Positions 1 to 7,507 of a DNA stretch of 16,385 nt are shown here, one piece after another. The DNA is from UBA8950 sp034411635 (GTDB lineage Bacteria > Chloroflexota > Anaerolineae > Anaerolineales > Villigracilaceae), in NCBI GenBank assembly GCA_034411635.1, contig DAOUML010000111.1:1-16385 (forward strand), read 5' to 3'. The translations under genes were made by a program, and so were the position numbers. How positions within the stretch are numbered: the stretch's first letter is position 1; every line of letters starts with the position of its first letter. Below the pieces are notes generated by a model, which did no database searches, was not told the origin of the DNA, and was given only the letters and a program-made list of their open reading frames with translations.

Positions 1-7
1 ACCCTGG

Positions 8-72
8 CCCTCTCCCAAAGGGAGAGGGGACAAGTCTTTCTGAAACTCCCCCCTCTCCCGACGGGAGAGGGG
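8..72. repeat. Pair of C/G-rich hairpins (intergenic palindromic repeat)
   Basis: Two inverted repeats lie close together. The first is CCCTCTCCC / GGGAGAGGG (8-16 and 20-28, loop of 3). The second is CCCCTCTCC / GGAGAGGGG (50-58 and 64-72, loop of 5). A 21-base spacer containing AAGTCTTTC separates them. A GGGGGTGAGGGG tail (75-86) follows. Strings of this kind are common non-coding repeats in many bacterial genomes. A similar hairpin-spacer-hairpin layout recurs at 3070-3252. The element runs directly into the start of the cytochrome gene. Confidence 0.75.
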
Positions 73-104
73 CCGGGGGTGAGGGGCGCAGGCTTTCTCA
101 CGAG

Positions 105-1493
105 TTGACCATCTCCGGGGCCAGCATCCTGCTTGGGGCGGGTATCCTGCTCGTTATTTTCCCCATCCCGCTGAACACTGACCAGAAAATCTCTACGCTG
201 ATGGCGCAGGCCGGCGCAAACCCGCCCAGCCCAATTACGGTTCATTCGGACGCGCTGGTGAAACTCGGCGAAGCCCTGTTCTGGGACCCGGAACTGAGCG
301 GCAACCGTGATACGTCTTGTGCCACTTGCCATCACCCGCAACTTGGGACGGGCGATGGGCTTTCCCTGCCGATTGGCACGGGCGGCTTTGGCCTGGGGCT
401 GGAGCGTGTGCGCCCCGAAAATCGGCGCGATTTTGTGCCGCGCAATGCGCCGCCGGTCTTTAACCTCGGCCATGCCGAGTGGCAGACTCTTTTCTGGGAT
501 GGCCGCGCCTTTACGCGCCCCGATAACAGTTTTCACACCCCGGTCAGCGACCGGATGTTGCCGGGGCTGGATAGTATTCTGGCGGCCCAGGCCATGTTCC
601 CGGTCACATCCCGCGAGGAAATGCGCGGACTGCGCGGCGATGTGGACATTTTTGGCAATACAAACGAACTAGCCATGATTGTCGATTACCAGCCGCGTGA
701 AATCTGGAAAGCGCTCATGCGGCGCTTGCTGGCGATCCCCGAATATGTTGATTTGTTCGCAGCGGCCTACCCGGATGTGCCGACCGAAGATTTGACCTTT
801 GTGCAAGCCGCCAATGCGATGGCCGCATACCAGGCGACAACTTTCACGTTTTTAGACAGTCCCTTTGACCGCTACCTGGCCGGGGATGCCGATGCGCTCG
901 ATGAGCAGCAAAAACAGGGCGCGATTCTGTTCTACGGCGAGGCGGGCTGCGCCACCTGTCATGCTGGCCCACTCTTGACCGACCAGCAGTTTCACAATAT
1001 CCTTGTGCCGCAGGTTGGCCCCGGCAAGGGACGCGACCAACCCTTTGACCTGGGTCTGGCGCGTGAAACCGGCAACAACTGCGACCGCTACAAATTCCGC
1101 ACCCCGCCGCTCAGGAATGTCGCCCTGACCGGCCCGTACATGCACAACGGCGCATTCTGGACGCTGGAAGACGCCGTGCGCCATCACTTCAACCCGGTTG
1201 AGGGCCTGCTGGCCTACGACCCGACCCAACTTGCGCCCGCCGCCTTGCAAGCCATGTGTCTGGACGACCCCGAAGTGATCGACTCGATTCTGGCGACCAA
1301 ATCCGAATCGGCCAGCGAAGGCGTGACCCTGACCGACGCTGAATTTGACGCCCTAATCGCCTTCCTGCACAGCCTGACCTCACCGAGCGCGATTGATTTA
1401 ACCCGCACCGTCCCCACCAGCGTGCCGAGCGGCTTGCCGGTGGGAGGTAGTTTGCAGTCTGTCATTTCGAAGGAGCCGCTTCGCGGCGACTGA
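105..1493 (+). CDS. Di-heme cytochrome c peroxidase / MauG-family protein
   Basis: Exported di-heme c-type cytochrome of the CCP/MauG family, whose members reduce hydrogen peroxide or carry out related oxidations; the true substrate cannot be told here. Two CxxCH heme sites are visible: CATCH at residues 72-76 and CATCH at 282-286. The second half has the family segment RTPPLRNVALTGPYMHNG (about 332-349), and M346 or H347 may serve as an axial ligand. Residues 5-22 form a hydrophobic stretch that fits a signal peptide or membrane anchor. At about 460 residues it is somewhat longer than classical bacterial CCPs. The start is uncertain: it is a TTG without a good ribosome site, and the frame stays open upstream through the repeat to the window edge. 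The last residues and the TGA stop lie inside the palindromic repeat at 1460-1547, so the C-terminal tail seems to come from repeat DNA. It has no clear functional tie to the GH13 genes downstream. Confidence 0.85.
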   Translation: MTISGASILLGAGILLVIFPIPLNTDQKISTLMAQAGANPPSPITVHSDALVKLGEALFWDPELSGNRDTSCATCHHPQLGTGDGLSLPIGTGGFGLGLERVRPENRRDFVPRNAPPVFNLGHAEWQTLFWDGRAFTRPDNSFHTPVSDRMLPGLDSILAAQAMFPVTSREEMRGLRGDVDIFGNTNELAMIVDYQPREIWKALMRRLLAIPEYVDLFAAAYPDVPTEDLTFVQAANAMAAYQATTFTFLDSPFDRYLAGDADALDEQQKQGAILFYGEAGCATCHAGPLLTDQQFHNILVPQVGPGKGRDQPFDLGLARETGNNCDRYKFRTPPLRNVALTGPYMHNGAFWTLEDAVRHHFNPVEGLLAYDPTQLAPAALQAMCLDDPEVIDSILATKSESASEGVTLTDAEFDALIAFLHSLTSPSAIDLTRTVPTSVPSGLPVGGSLQSVISKEPLRGD

Positions 1494-1547
1494 GAAATCT
1501 TCGCGCAGTGGTTAAGATTTCTCACCGCTTCGCGGTTCGAAATGACA
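1460..1547. repeat. Palindromic repeat, family A, copy 1
   Basis: An 88-base element with terminal inverted repeats TGTCATTTCGA (1460-1470) and TCGAAATGACA (1537-1547). Inner inverted arms GAGAAATCTT (1492-1501) and AAGATTTCTC (1514-1523) make the whole element foldable. Its reverse complement resembles the copy at 5456-5537, and a more diverged copy lies at 7382-7463. It supplies the stop codon of the upstream cytochrome gene and ends 48 bases before the first GH13 start. Confidence 0.85.
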
Positions 1548-1595
1548 ATCGTTATAGAATTTATCAAGGTTTTTCCACCAAGGAGCAATCACCCT

Positions 1596-3059
1596 ATGAC
1601 CATCAACGTCCAAACCCCCGACTGGGTCAAAAACGCCGTCTTTTACCAAATCTTCCCCGACCGCTTCCGCCGCAGCGACCAGACCCGCCACGCTCGCGGA
1701 ATCAAACTCAAACCCTGGGGCGCGCCGCCCGAACAGCAGGGCTACCAGGGCGGCGACCTGTACGGCGTTGTCGAAAAACTCGACTACCTGAAAGAACTCG
1801 GCGTCACCGCCATCTACCTCAACCCGATCTTCTCCGCCGCCTCCAACCACCGCTACAACGCCTACAACTTCCTCGAAGTTGACCCCCTGCTGGGCGGCGA
1901 AGCCGCCTTCCGCGCCCTGCTCGACGAAGCCCACAAACGCGATATGAAAGTTGTCATCGATGGCGTATTCAACCACTGCGGACGCGGCTTCTGGGCCTTT
2001 CACCACATCATCGAAAACGGCGGCGACTCGCCCTACGTCGATTGGTTCCACGTCCAGCAATACCCGCTCTACGCCTACCCCTGCGAAGAAGGCCAGCAGC
2101 CCGGCTACGCCACCTGGTGGGGCCACGCCTCCCTGCCCAAATTCAACACCGACAACCCCGGCGTGCGCGATTACATCTTTGAAGTCGCCCGTCACTGGCT
2201 CGAATTTGGCGCCGACGGCTGGCGGCTCGATGTCCCCGAAGAAATCAAAGACGACACCTTCTGGCAGGAATTCCGCCAGGTCGTCAAATCCGTCAACCCC
2301 GAAGCCTACATCGTCGGCGAAATCTGGCACGAAGCCGCCCACTGGCTCAAAGGCGATATGTTCGACGCCGTTATGAACTACCAGATCACCGGCCCCATCC
2401 TGACCTTTTTTGGCCGCCACAACCTCGGCAACTGGCACCACCCCGACCTAAGTTGGCGTCCCATCGACGCCGCCGGGTTCAAACACGATGTCGAAACCCT
2501 CTTCAACCGCTACGATTGGGAAATCAACTTTGCCCAAATGAACATGCTCGACAGCCACGACATGCCCCGCGCCCTCTGGCTGGTCAACAACGACGAAGCC
2601 GCCTTCCGCCTCGCCGTCCTGTGCCAGATGACCCTGCCCGGCGCCCCCTGCATCTACTACGGAGATGAAGCCGGCCTCTCCGCTGGTGGCGACCCCTTCT
2701 GCCGCGAAGCCTTCCCCTGGGATGCATTCGAAGCCAATCCCCACCCCCTGAACGACTTCTACCGCCAGGCCACCGCCCTGCGCCATGCCCACCAATCCCT
2801 GCGCACCGGCCATTTTGAAATCCTTTTTGCGGAGGGCGACCTGCTGGCCTACCGCCGCCGCACCGAATCTGAAGAAACCCTCATCCTCTTCCACGCCGGA
2901 CGCGAGACGCGCGCCACCCTCAGCCTGCCCGCCGATAAACTAACCGCTCAAACCTACCAGGCCGCCTACCCCACCGAAGCCGGAACCGTCACCGTGGCCG
3001 ATTCTGCCCTGACGGTTGAACTCGGCCCCCAATCCGCGCTGGTGTTGGTGGCGAAATAG
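1596..3059 (+). CDS. GH13 alpha-amylase family enzyme, neopullulanase/cyclomaltodextrinase-like, cytoplasmic
   Basis: Retaining alpha-glucan hydrolase of family GH13, 487 residues. The (beta/alpha)8 barrel begins almost at once (AVFYQIFPDRF, 14-24). All catalytic regions are present: DGVFNH (122-127), GWRLD with the nucleophile at D212, GEIW with the acid/base at E242, and SHD with H321/D322. Conserved region V reads LPKFN (180-184), close to the MPKLN of the neopullulanase group, which suggests activity on maltodextrins, cyclodextrins or pullulan-type substrates. The C-terminal 90 residues look like the usual beta domain. There is no signal peptide and no N-terminal CBM34-like domain, so it probably acts in the cytoplasm. 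The ATG at 1596 is chosen because AAGGAG (1580-1585) lies 10 bases upstream; an in-frame upstream extension only reads into the repeat. Exact substrate is uncertain. Confidence 0.9.
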   Translation: MTINVQTPDWVKNAVFYQIFPDRFRRSDQTRHARGIKLKPWGAPPEQQGYQGGDLYGVVEKLDYLKELGVTAIYLNPIFSAASNHRYNAYNFLEVDPLLGGEAAFRALLDEAHKRDMKVVIDGVFNHCGRGFWAFHHIIENGGDSPYVDWFHVQQYPLYAYPCEEGQQPGYATWWGHASLPKFNTDNPGVRDYIFEVARHWLEFGADGWRLDVPEEIKDDTFWQEFRQVVKSVNPEAYIVGEIWHEAAHWLKGDMFDAVMNYQITGPILTFFGRHNLGNWHHPDLSWRPIDAAGFKHDVETLFNRYDWEINFAQMNMLDSHDMPRALWLVNNDEAAFRLAVLCQMTLPGAPCIYYGDEAGLSAGGDPFCREAFPWDAFEANPHPLNDFYRQATALRHAHQSLRTGHFEILFAEGDLLAYRRRTESEETLILFHAGRETRATLSLPADKLTAQTYQAAYPTEAGTVTVADSALTVELGPQSALVLVAK

Positions 3060-3069
3060 GCCCCTTTGC

Positions 3070-3252
3070 CCCCCTCCCAGCCTCCCCCCAAATGCGGACT
3101 GGAATTCGTCCGCATTTGGGGGGAGGAGATAAGTCTTTCAACAGACAACACACCTTCCCTCTCCCGAAAAAACCGCACTTTGAAAAGCGACAACTCGCCT
3201 TCTCCTCCCCCAAATACCGCTCTTTGGTATTTGGGGGAGGGCAGGGAGGGGG
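3070..3252. repeat. Composite C/G-rich double-hairpin element
   Basis: Two strong hairpins fill the gap before the DUF559 gene. The first has perfect 19-base arms (3081-3099 and 3108-3126; loop of 8, TGGAATTC). The second has perfect 15-base arms (3204-3218 and 3226-3240; loop of 7). The outer edges also pair imperfectly: CCCCCTCCCAGCC near 3070 against GGGCAGGGAGGGGG near 3239-3252. The spacer contains AAGTCTTTC, as in the element at 8-72. Either hairpin could stop or stabilise transcripts between the first GH13 gene and the DUF559 gene. It may be a mobile non-autonomous element, but no target duplication was identified. Confidence 0.75.
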
Positions 3253-3277
3253 CCTCCCCCAAATCCATCAAATACCC

Positions 3278-3649
3278 ATGCCCTCCAAACGCTCCAATCC
3301 CAAAACCATGCACTTCGCCGGCGAATTGCGTCTCAACCCAACCCCCGCAGAGCAGAAACTATGGGCGGCATTACGCAATCAACAAATTGACGGTGTTCGC
3401 TTCCGAAGACAACATGCCATAGGCAACTTTATCGTCGATTTCTGCGCCCCGCGCCAGAAATTGGTCATTGAGTTGGACGGCAGCCAGCATCTCGAACAAC
3501 ATGAATACGACGATGAAAGAACCACCTTCCTGCAATCCCAAGGCTATCAAGTTCTGCGATTCTGGAATAAGGATGTGATGAACAATTTGCGCGGGATAGT
3601 AACCGCCATCCAATACGCGCTAAAAGATGACAAAAAGGACTCCTCATGA
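3278..3649 (+). CDS. DUF559 (PD-(D/E)XK nuclease-like) protein
   Basis: Small protein of about 123 residues covering a whole DUF559 domain, a family related to very-short-patch-repair-type endonucleases; its biological role is not established. Visible marks are NPTPAEQKLW (20-29), VDFCAP with D54 (53-58), the VIELDG core with E65 and D67 (63-68), H71, and the closing GYQVLRFWNKDV (89-100). D54 and the E-x-D pair fit the metal-binding residues of this fold. Start is ATG 3278 or ATG 3308; a longer in-frame start at 3092 would translate the hairpin element and is unlikely. The stop overlaps the start of the lipoprotein amylase by ATGA, so the two are probably translated in a coupled way. A nuclease-like gene has no obvious role in starch use; DUF559 genes are often found as isolated genes beside repeats. 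Confidence 0.85.
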   Translation: MPSKRSNPKTMHFAGELRLNPTPAEQKLWAALRNQQIDGVRFRRQHAIGNFIVDFCAPRQKLVIELDGSQHLEQHEYDDERTTFLQSQGYQVLRFWNKDVMNNLRGIVTAIQYALKDDKKDSS

Positions 3650-5367
3650 AAAAACTCCTTACCTGTATCCTCCTCCTGACCCTTCTCGCCGCCTGCAATG
3701 TCCCCTTTGGGGGCGCCCCCGCCGCCACGCCGACAGCGCCTGCCCCTGCTACCCCTCTCCCACCGACAGCCATCACCCCGCCCGAACCGACCACCGTCCC
3801 TGCCGCTGAGCCTGGCAACCTGACCGGCCTCGAAGAAGGCTGGTGGAACGACGCCGTCTTCTACCAGATTTTTGTGCGCAGCTTCAAAGACTCTGGGGCT
3901 GACGGCATCGGCGACTTCAACGGCATCATCGAAATGCTCGACTACCTCAACGACGGCGACCCAACCACCACCGACGACCTGGGCGTCACCGGCATCTGGC
4001 TCATGCCCATCATGCCCTCGCCCAGTTATCACGGCTACGATGTCATCGATTACTATGATGTCAACAGCCAGTACGGCACTCAGGAAGACTTCAAACGCCT
4101 GATCGAAGAAGCCCACAAACGCGGCATCCGCGTCATCATAGACCTCGTCCTCAACCACACCGGCGTCGGTCATCCCTGGTTCCGCGCCGCCGATTCCGGC
4201 GACCCCGAATACCGCGATTGGTACATCTGGAGCGAAGAGAATCCCGGCTACGTTGGCCCCTGGAACCAACCCGTCTGGCACAAGGGCAAAAGCGACTACT
4301 TCTACGGCGTTTTCTGGTCGGGCATGCCCGATTTGAACCTGCAAAACCCCGCAGTCACCCAGGAACTTCACAACATTGCCGAATTTTGGCTGCGCGATAT
4401 GGGCGTCGACGGTTTCCGCCTCGACGCCATCATCCACCTGATTGAGCGCGGCGCCATTCAGGAAAACACCCCCGAAACCCTGGCCTGGCTCGAAGGCTTC
4501 CACGAGCACTACAAATCCATCGACCCGACCTTTCTCACCGTCGGCGAAGCCTGGACAGAAACCGAAAAAACAGTCGAATATGTTGGCGACAAGGTCGATA
4601 TCGTCTTCGAGTTCGACCTGGCGGGTAACTTCGTCCGCGCCGCCAACGGGCCGATTGCCAGCGCCGCCTCGCGTCACCTGCAAGTTGTGCTTGAAAACTA
4701 CCCCGAAGGGCAATACGGCGTCTTCCTCGCCAATCACGACCAGAACCGCGTCATGAGCGTCCTCGGCGGCGACGAAGCCAAAGCCAAACTGGCCGCCGTC
4801 ATGCTGCTGACCTCGCCCGGCGTCCCGTTCATCTACTACGGCGAAGAAATCGGCATGACCGGCGTCAAACCCGACGAAGACATCCGCCTGCCCATGCCCT
4901 GGAAGGTCAACCCGCCCGGCATGGGATTCACCAAAGGCCAGCCCTGGCGCAATTTCCCGCCCGAATGGCAGACCAACAACGTCGCGGCACAGAGCGCAGA
5001 CCCCGATTCCCTGCTCAACCTGTATCGCACCCTGGTTCAGTTGCGCAACAACCACGCCGCCCTGCGCACCGGCGAAACCCTGGTCATCGCCCCCGGTAGC
5101 CAGCGACTGTATTCCATCCTGCGTTATGACGAGAATGAAGCCTTCCTCGTCCTGCTCAACGTTCACCCCAACCCGCAAAATGTTGAGTTGTACGGCCTTA
5201 GTCTCGAATCCAGCCCCCTGCGCGAGGGCATGACCGTTGAAACCATCATCGGCATCGAAGGCGCATCCCTGCCCACCCTGAATGCGGATGGCGGCTTTGA
5301 AGATTACCACCCCTTCGCCGAACTCCCGCCCCACTCGGCCACCATCCTGCACTTCACCTGGCCGTAA
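3646..5367 (+). CDS. GH13 alpha-amylase lipoprotein (GH13_36-like)
   Basis: Surface-anchored alpha-glucan hydrolase, 573 residues. The N-terminus is a lipoprotein signal: MKK, a hydrophobic core, then the lipobox LAAC with C17 as the lipidated cysteine. A Pro/Ala/Thr-rich linker (about 18-60) leads to the barrel, which starts at NDAVFYQIFVRSF (68-80) and has the DGIGDFNGI turn (86-94) typical of oligo-1,6-glucosidase-like members. Catalytic parts: DLVLNH (166-171), GFRLD with nucleophile D260, GEAW with acid/base E301, and NHD with H364/D365. Region V is MPDLN (227-231), the signature described for subfamily GH13_36, between the oligo-1,6-glucosidase and neopullulanase groups. AAGGA (3635-3639) precedes the ATG by 6 bases, and the start overlaps the DUF559 stop. 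Likely job: cutting polymeric or oligomeric glucan outside the membrane for uptake. Confidence 0.92.
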   Translation: MKKLLTCILLLTLLAACNVPFGGAPAATPTAPAPATPLPPTAITPPEPTTVPAAEPGNLTGLEEGWWNDAVFYQIFVRSFKDSGADGIGDFNGIIEMLDYLNDGDPTTTDDLGVTGIWLMPIMPSPSYHGYDVIDYYDVNSQYGTQEDFKRLIEEAHKRGIRVIIDLVLNHTGVGHPWFRAADSGDPEYRDWYIWSEENPGYVGPWNQPVWHKGKSDYFYGVFWSGMPDLNLQNPAVTQELHNIAEFWLRDMGVDGFRLDAIIHLIERGAIQENTPETLAWLEGFHEHYKSIDPTFLTVGEAWTETEKTVEYVGDKVDIVFEFDLAGNFVRAANGPIASAASRHLQVVLENYPEGQYGVFLANHDQNRVMSVLGGDEAKAKLAAVMLLTSPGVPFIYYGEEIGMTGVKPDEDIRLPMPWKVNPPGMGFTKGQPWRNFPPEWQTNNVAAQSADPDSLLNLYRTLVQLRNNHAALRTGETLVIAPGSQRLYSILRYDENEAFLVLLNVHPNPQNVELYGLSLESSPLREGMTVETIIGIEGASLPTLNADGGFEDYHPFAELPPHSATILHFTWP

Positions 5368-5400
5368 CCCAGCCCTGCTTGCGCCGTGCGCCAGCACAGG

Positions 5401-5445
5401 TGAGCGGAGCGACGAGTGACAACGAGGAGCGCAGTCGAAGGGCGG
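5401..5445. repeat. Fragment of a common GAGCG-type intergenic repeat
   Basis: The stretch TGAGCGGAGCGACGAG followed by GAGGAGCGCAGTCGAAGGG resembles the widespread bacterial intergenic string whose reverse complement begins CCCTTCGACT. It lies between the lipoprotein amylase stop and family A copy 2. No function can be read from it. Confidence 0.5.
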
Positions 5446-5455
5446 TTCTCGCAAC

Positions 5456-5537
5456 TGTCATTTCGAGCGACAGCGAGAAATCTTAACCCGCGCAAAAGAT
5501 TTCTCAGTCGCCGCTACGCGGCTCCTTCGAAATGACA
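5456..5537. repeat. Palindromic repeat, family A, copy 2 (inverted relative to copy 1)
   Basis: An 82-base element starting TGTCATTTCGA and ending TCGAAATGACA. It has inner arms GAGAAATCTT and AAGATTTCTC. Read on the minus strand it follows copy 1 closely, including the GAAGGAGCCGC and GGCGACTGAGAAATCTT blocks. It ends 51 bases before the ATG of the third GH13 gene, nearly the same distance as copy 1 from the first. Confidence 0.85.
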
Positions 5538-5588
5538 ATTCTATAAAAAACTCCGCGCTCTCCGCGTTCCACAAAAAAGGACTCTCAC

Positions 5589-7361
5589 ATGGACGATTTC
5601 ATTTTTGGCACCCTCGCCACCGAAGAACGACGCCTTGCCCACATCCGCGCCCTGCGCAGCGGCATCACCCACACCCAGCGCCGCGCCCCGCGTGACCCGC
5701 TCCCCGACCAGCCCGTCAGCCTCGAACTGACCCTCGGCCCTGAACACACCCACCAGCAAGCCTGGATCTACTGGACCAACGACGGCAGCGACCCAATCGG
5801 CAAAAACGGCGTGGCCCAAAACGGCTACGCCACTCCCCTCCAGCCGCTCGACGCCGAATGGGATACCCTCGTCTGGGGCTATGTGCGCCGCTTTAGCGGA
5901 CAAATCCCCGCACAGCGTCCCGGCACCGTCGTCCGCTACCGCCTGGCCGCCGGTATCCCCGGCCCCGAAACCTACGCCGACGAGGGCGCGTACTATGCCT
6001 ACTACGTCGATAACGACCCGCCCCCCGCCTGGACTCGCGACGCCGTCCTCTACCAGATTTTTGCCGACCGCTTCTTCGACCCCTCGCCCGATTTCCCCAC
6101 CGTCGAACCGAAACCGTCCCTGAAATGCAACGGAACCCTGCGCGGCATCACCGCCAAACTCGATTACATCGCCGGCCTGGGGGTCAACTGCCTGTGGCTG
6201 ACGCCCATCTTCCCCAGCCCCAGTTATCACGGCTACGACGCCACCAGTTTCTACGAAATCAACCCGCGCCTCGGCACCAAAGAAGACTTCCGCGAACTGC
6301 TCGATGAAGCCCACAAACGCGGCATGAAATTGCTGATGGACTTCGTCCCCAACCACTGGTCGAACCAGCACCCGACTTTTGTCGAAGCCCAAAAAGACAA
6401 AAACAGCCCGCATTTCGCCTGGTACACCTGGAAAACCTGGCCGCACGATTACAAAACCTTCTTCGGCGTCAAAACCCTGCCGCAAATCAACCTGCGCCAG
6501 CCCGAAGCCCGCGAACACGTCCTCGGCGCAGCCAAATACTGGCTCGAATTCGGCGTCGATGGTTTCCGCGTCGATTACTGCATCGGCCCCAGCCCCGATT
6601 TCTACGCCGAATTCCGGCGCGTCACCCGCAGCACCAACCCGAACTCGTGGACCTTCGGCGAAGCCGTCGACCCGCCCGATTCGCAAATCACCTTCGAAGG
6701 CGGCATGGACGGCTCGCTCGACTTCATGCTGCTTGAAGCCATCCGCCAGACCTTCGCCTTTGGCCGCTGGAACGCCCGCCGCTTTGCCGATTTCCTTGAT
6801 CGCCACGAAACCTTCTTCCCCGCAACCTTCAGCCGCCCCTCCTTCCTCGACAATCACGACATGAACCGCTTCCTGTGGGTGGCCCAAAACGACAAACGTA
6901 AACTGCGCCTGGCCGCCCTGTGCCAGTACACCCTCAGCGGCGCGCCCATCCTCTACTACGGCACCGAAATTGGCGCATCGCAGGAGCGCGACATGATTCA
7001 AAACGGACGCGCCATCCACGAAGAAGGCCGCCTGCCGATGGACTGGAACGAGTCACAGCAAGACCTCGACCTGTACGCCTACTTCGCGGGCCTGGCCCAA
7101 CTCCGGCGTGAAACCCCCTGCCTGCGGGATGGAAAACGCCAACCCGTTTATACGGATGACGCCATCCTGGCCTATCGCCGCTTCGACGCAGATTCGGCCC
7201 TCGTCACCGTGCTGAATGTCAGCCCGAATCCCGTTACCCTCACATTGACCCTGCCCGAAGCCTCGCTCCGCTATGCCACCGGCCCCGATTGTCGGCTGGA
7301 TTCTGCGCCCGAGGGGGTCACAATCGATCTGCCCCCTTATGGCGGCATGGTAATAACCTGA
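5589..7361 (+). CDS. GH13 alpha-amylase family enzyme with extra N-terminal domain, cytoplasmic
   Basis: GH13 enzyme of 590 residues. Residues 1 to about 145 form a separate beta-rich domain, in the place where neopullulanase-type enzymes carry CBM34; it holds the motif WTNDGSDP (62-69), reminiscent of small carbohydrate-associated beta domains. The barrel starts at RDAVLYQIFADRF (150-162). Catalytic parts: DFVPNH (251-256), GFRVD with nucleophile D329, GEAV with acid/base E358, and NHD with H423/D424. Region V is LPQIN (297-301), closest to the neopullulanase-type MPKLN. No signal peptide is seen, so a cytoplasmic maltodextrin- or cyclodextrin-cleaving role is likely. AAGGA (5577-5581) lies 7 bases before the ATG. 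It is the last gene of the sugar block and is followed by a run of palindromes. It is clearly a distinct paralogue of the other two GH13 proteins, not a recent duplicate. Confidence 0.9.
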   Translation: MDDFIFGTLATEERRLAHIRALRSGITHTQRRAPRDPLPDQPVSLELTLGPEHTHQQAWIYWTNDGSDPIGKNGVAQNGYATPLQPLDAEWDTLVWGYVRRFSGQIPAQRPGTVVRYRLAAGIPGPETYADEGAYYAYYVDNDPPPAWTRDAVLYQIFADRFFDPSPDFPTVEPKPSLKCNGTLRGITAKLDYIAGLGVNCLWLTPIFPSPSYHGYDATSFYEINPRLGTKEDFRELLDEAHKRGMKLLMDFVPNHWSNQHPTFVEAQKDKNSPHFAWYTWKTWPHDYKTFFGVKTLPQINLRQPEAREHVLGAAKYWLEFGVDGFRVDYCIGPSPDFYAEFRRVTRSTNPNSWTFGEAVDPPDSQITFEGGMDGSLDFMLLEAIRQTFAFGRWNARRFADFLDRHETFFPATFSRPSFLDNHDMNRFLWVAQNDKRKLRLAALCQYTLSGAPILYYGTEIGASQERDMIQNGRAIHEEGRLPMDWNESQQDLDLYAYFAGLAQLRRETPCLRDGKRQPVYTDDAILAYRRFDADSALVTVLNVSPNPVTLTLTLPEASLRYATGPDCRLDSAPEGVTIDLPPYGGMVIT

Positions 7362-7381
7362 GTTCGGCAAAAGCCAGAATT

Positions 7382-7463
7382 TGTCATGTCGAGCGCAGCG
7401 AGACATCTGGCTGAAGGTCGCCAAGACCTCTCAGTCCCTAAAAAACGCTCCTTCGAGGCGACA
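7382..7463. repeat. Palindromic repeat, family A, copy 3 (diverged)
   Basis: Starts TGTCATGTCGAGCGCAGCGAG and ends CTTCGAGGCGACA. On the minus strand the block TCGAAGGAGCG, then GGGACTGAGAGGTCTT, lines up with copies 1 and 2 with several changes. It begins 20 bases after the third GH13 stop. The 300-base gap 7362-7661 holds no credible gene, only this repeat and the hairpins that follow. Confidence 0.7.
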
Positions 7464-7507
7464 AACAATCTGCTTTTCTTTATCCCGAACTGGCGTTAAT
7501 ACTGTAG

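Noticed and set aside
1542..1595. Upstream extension of the first GH13 gene by 18 codons
   Set aside because: It begins inside the repeat; ATG 1596 has a good AAGGAG at the right distance and matches the normal start of the barrel.
1512..2441. 309-codon open frame on the minus strand
   Set aside because: Antisense shadow of the first GH13 gene with the same biased composition; part of it is repeat DNA.
3070..3252. Insertion sequence remnant
   Set aside because: No transposase fragment and no target duplication seen; it is recorded as a repeat element only.
3092..3277. Longer N-terminus for the DUF559 protein
   Set aside because: It would translate both hairpins; the domain is complete from 3278 or 3308.
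3547..5454. 635-codon open frame on the minus strand
   Set aside because: It lies opposite the lipoprotein amylase, whose motifs and ribosome site are clear. The antisense frame is a by-product of C-rich third positions and its translation shows no known domain, only Val/Gly/Asp/Phe-rich sequence.
5541..7019. 492-codon open frame on the minus strand
   Set aside because: Antisense shadow of the third GH13 gene; no domain recognised.
1457..7463. CRISPR array from the repeated palindromes
   Set aside because: Only three diverged copies, kilobases apart, with genes between them and no cas genes.
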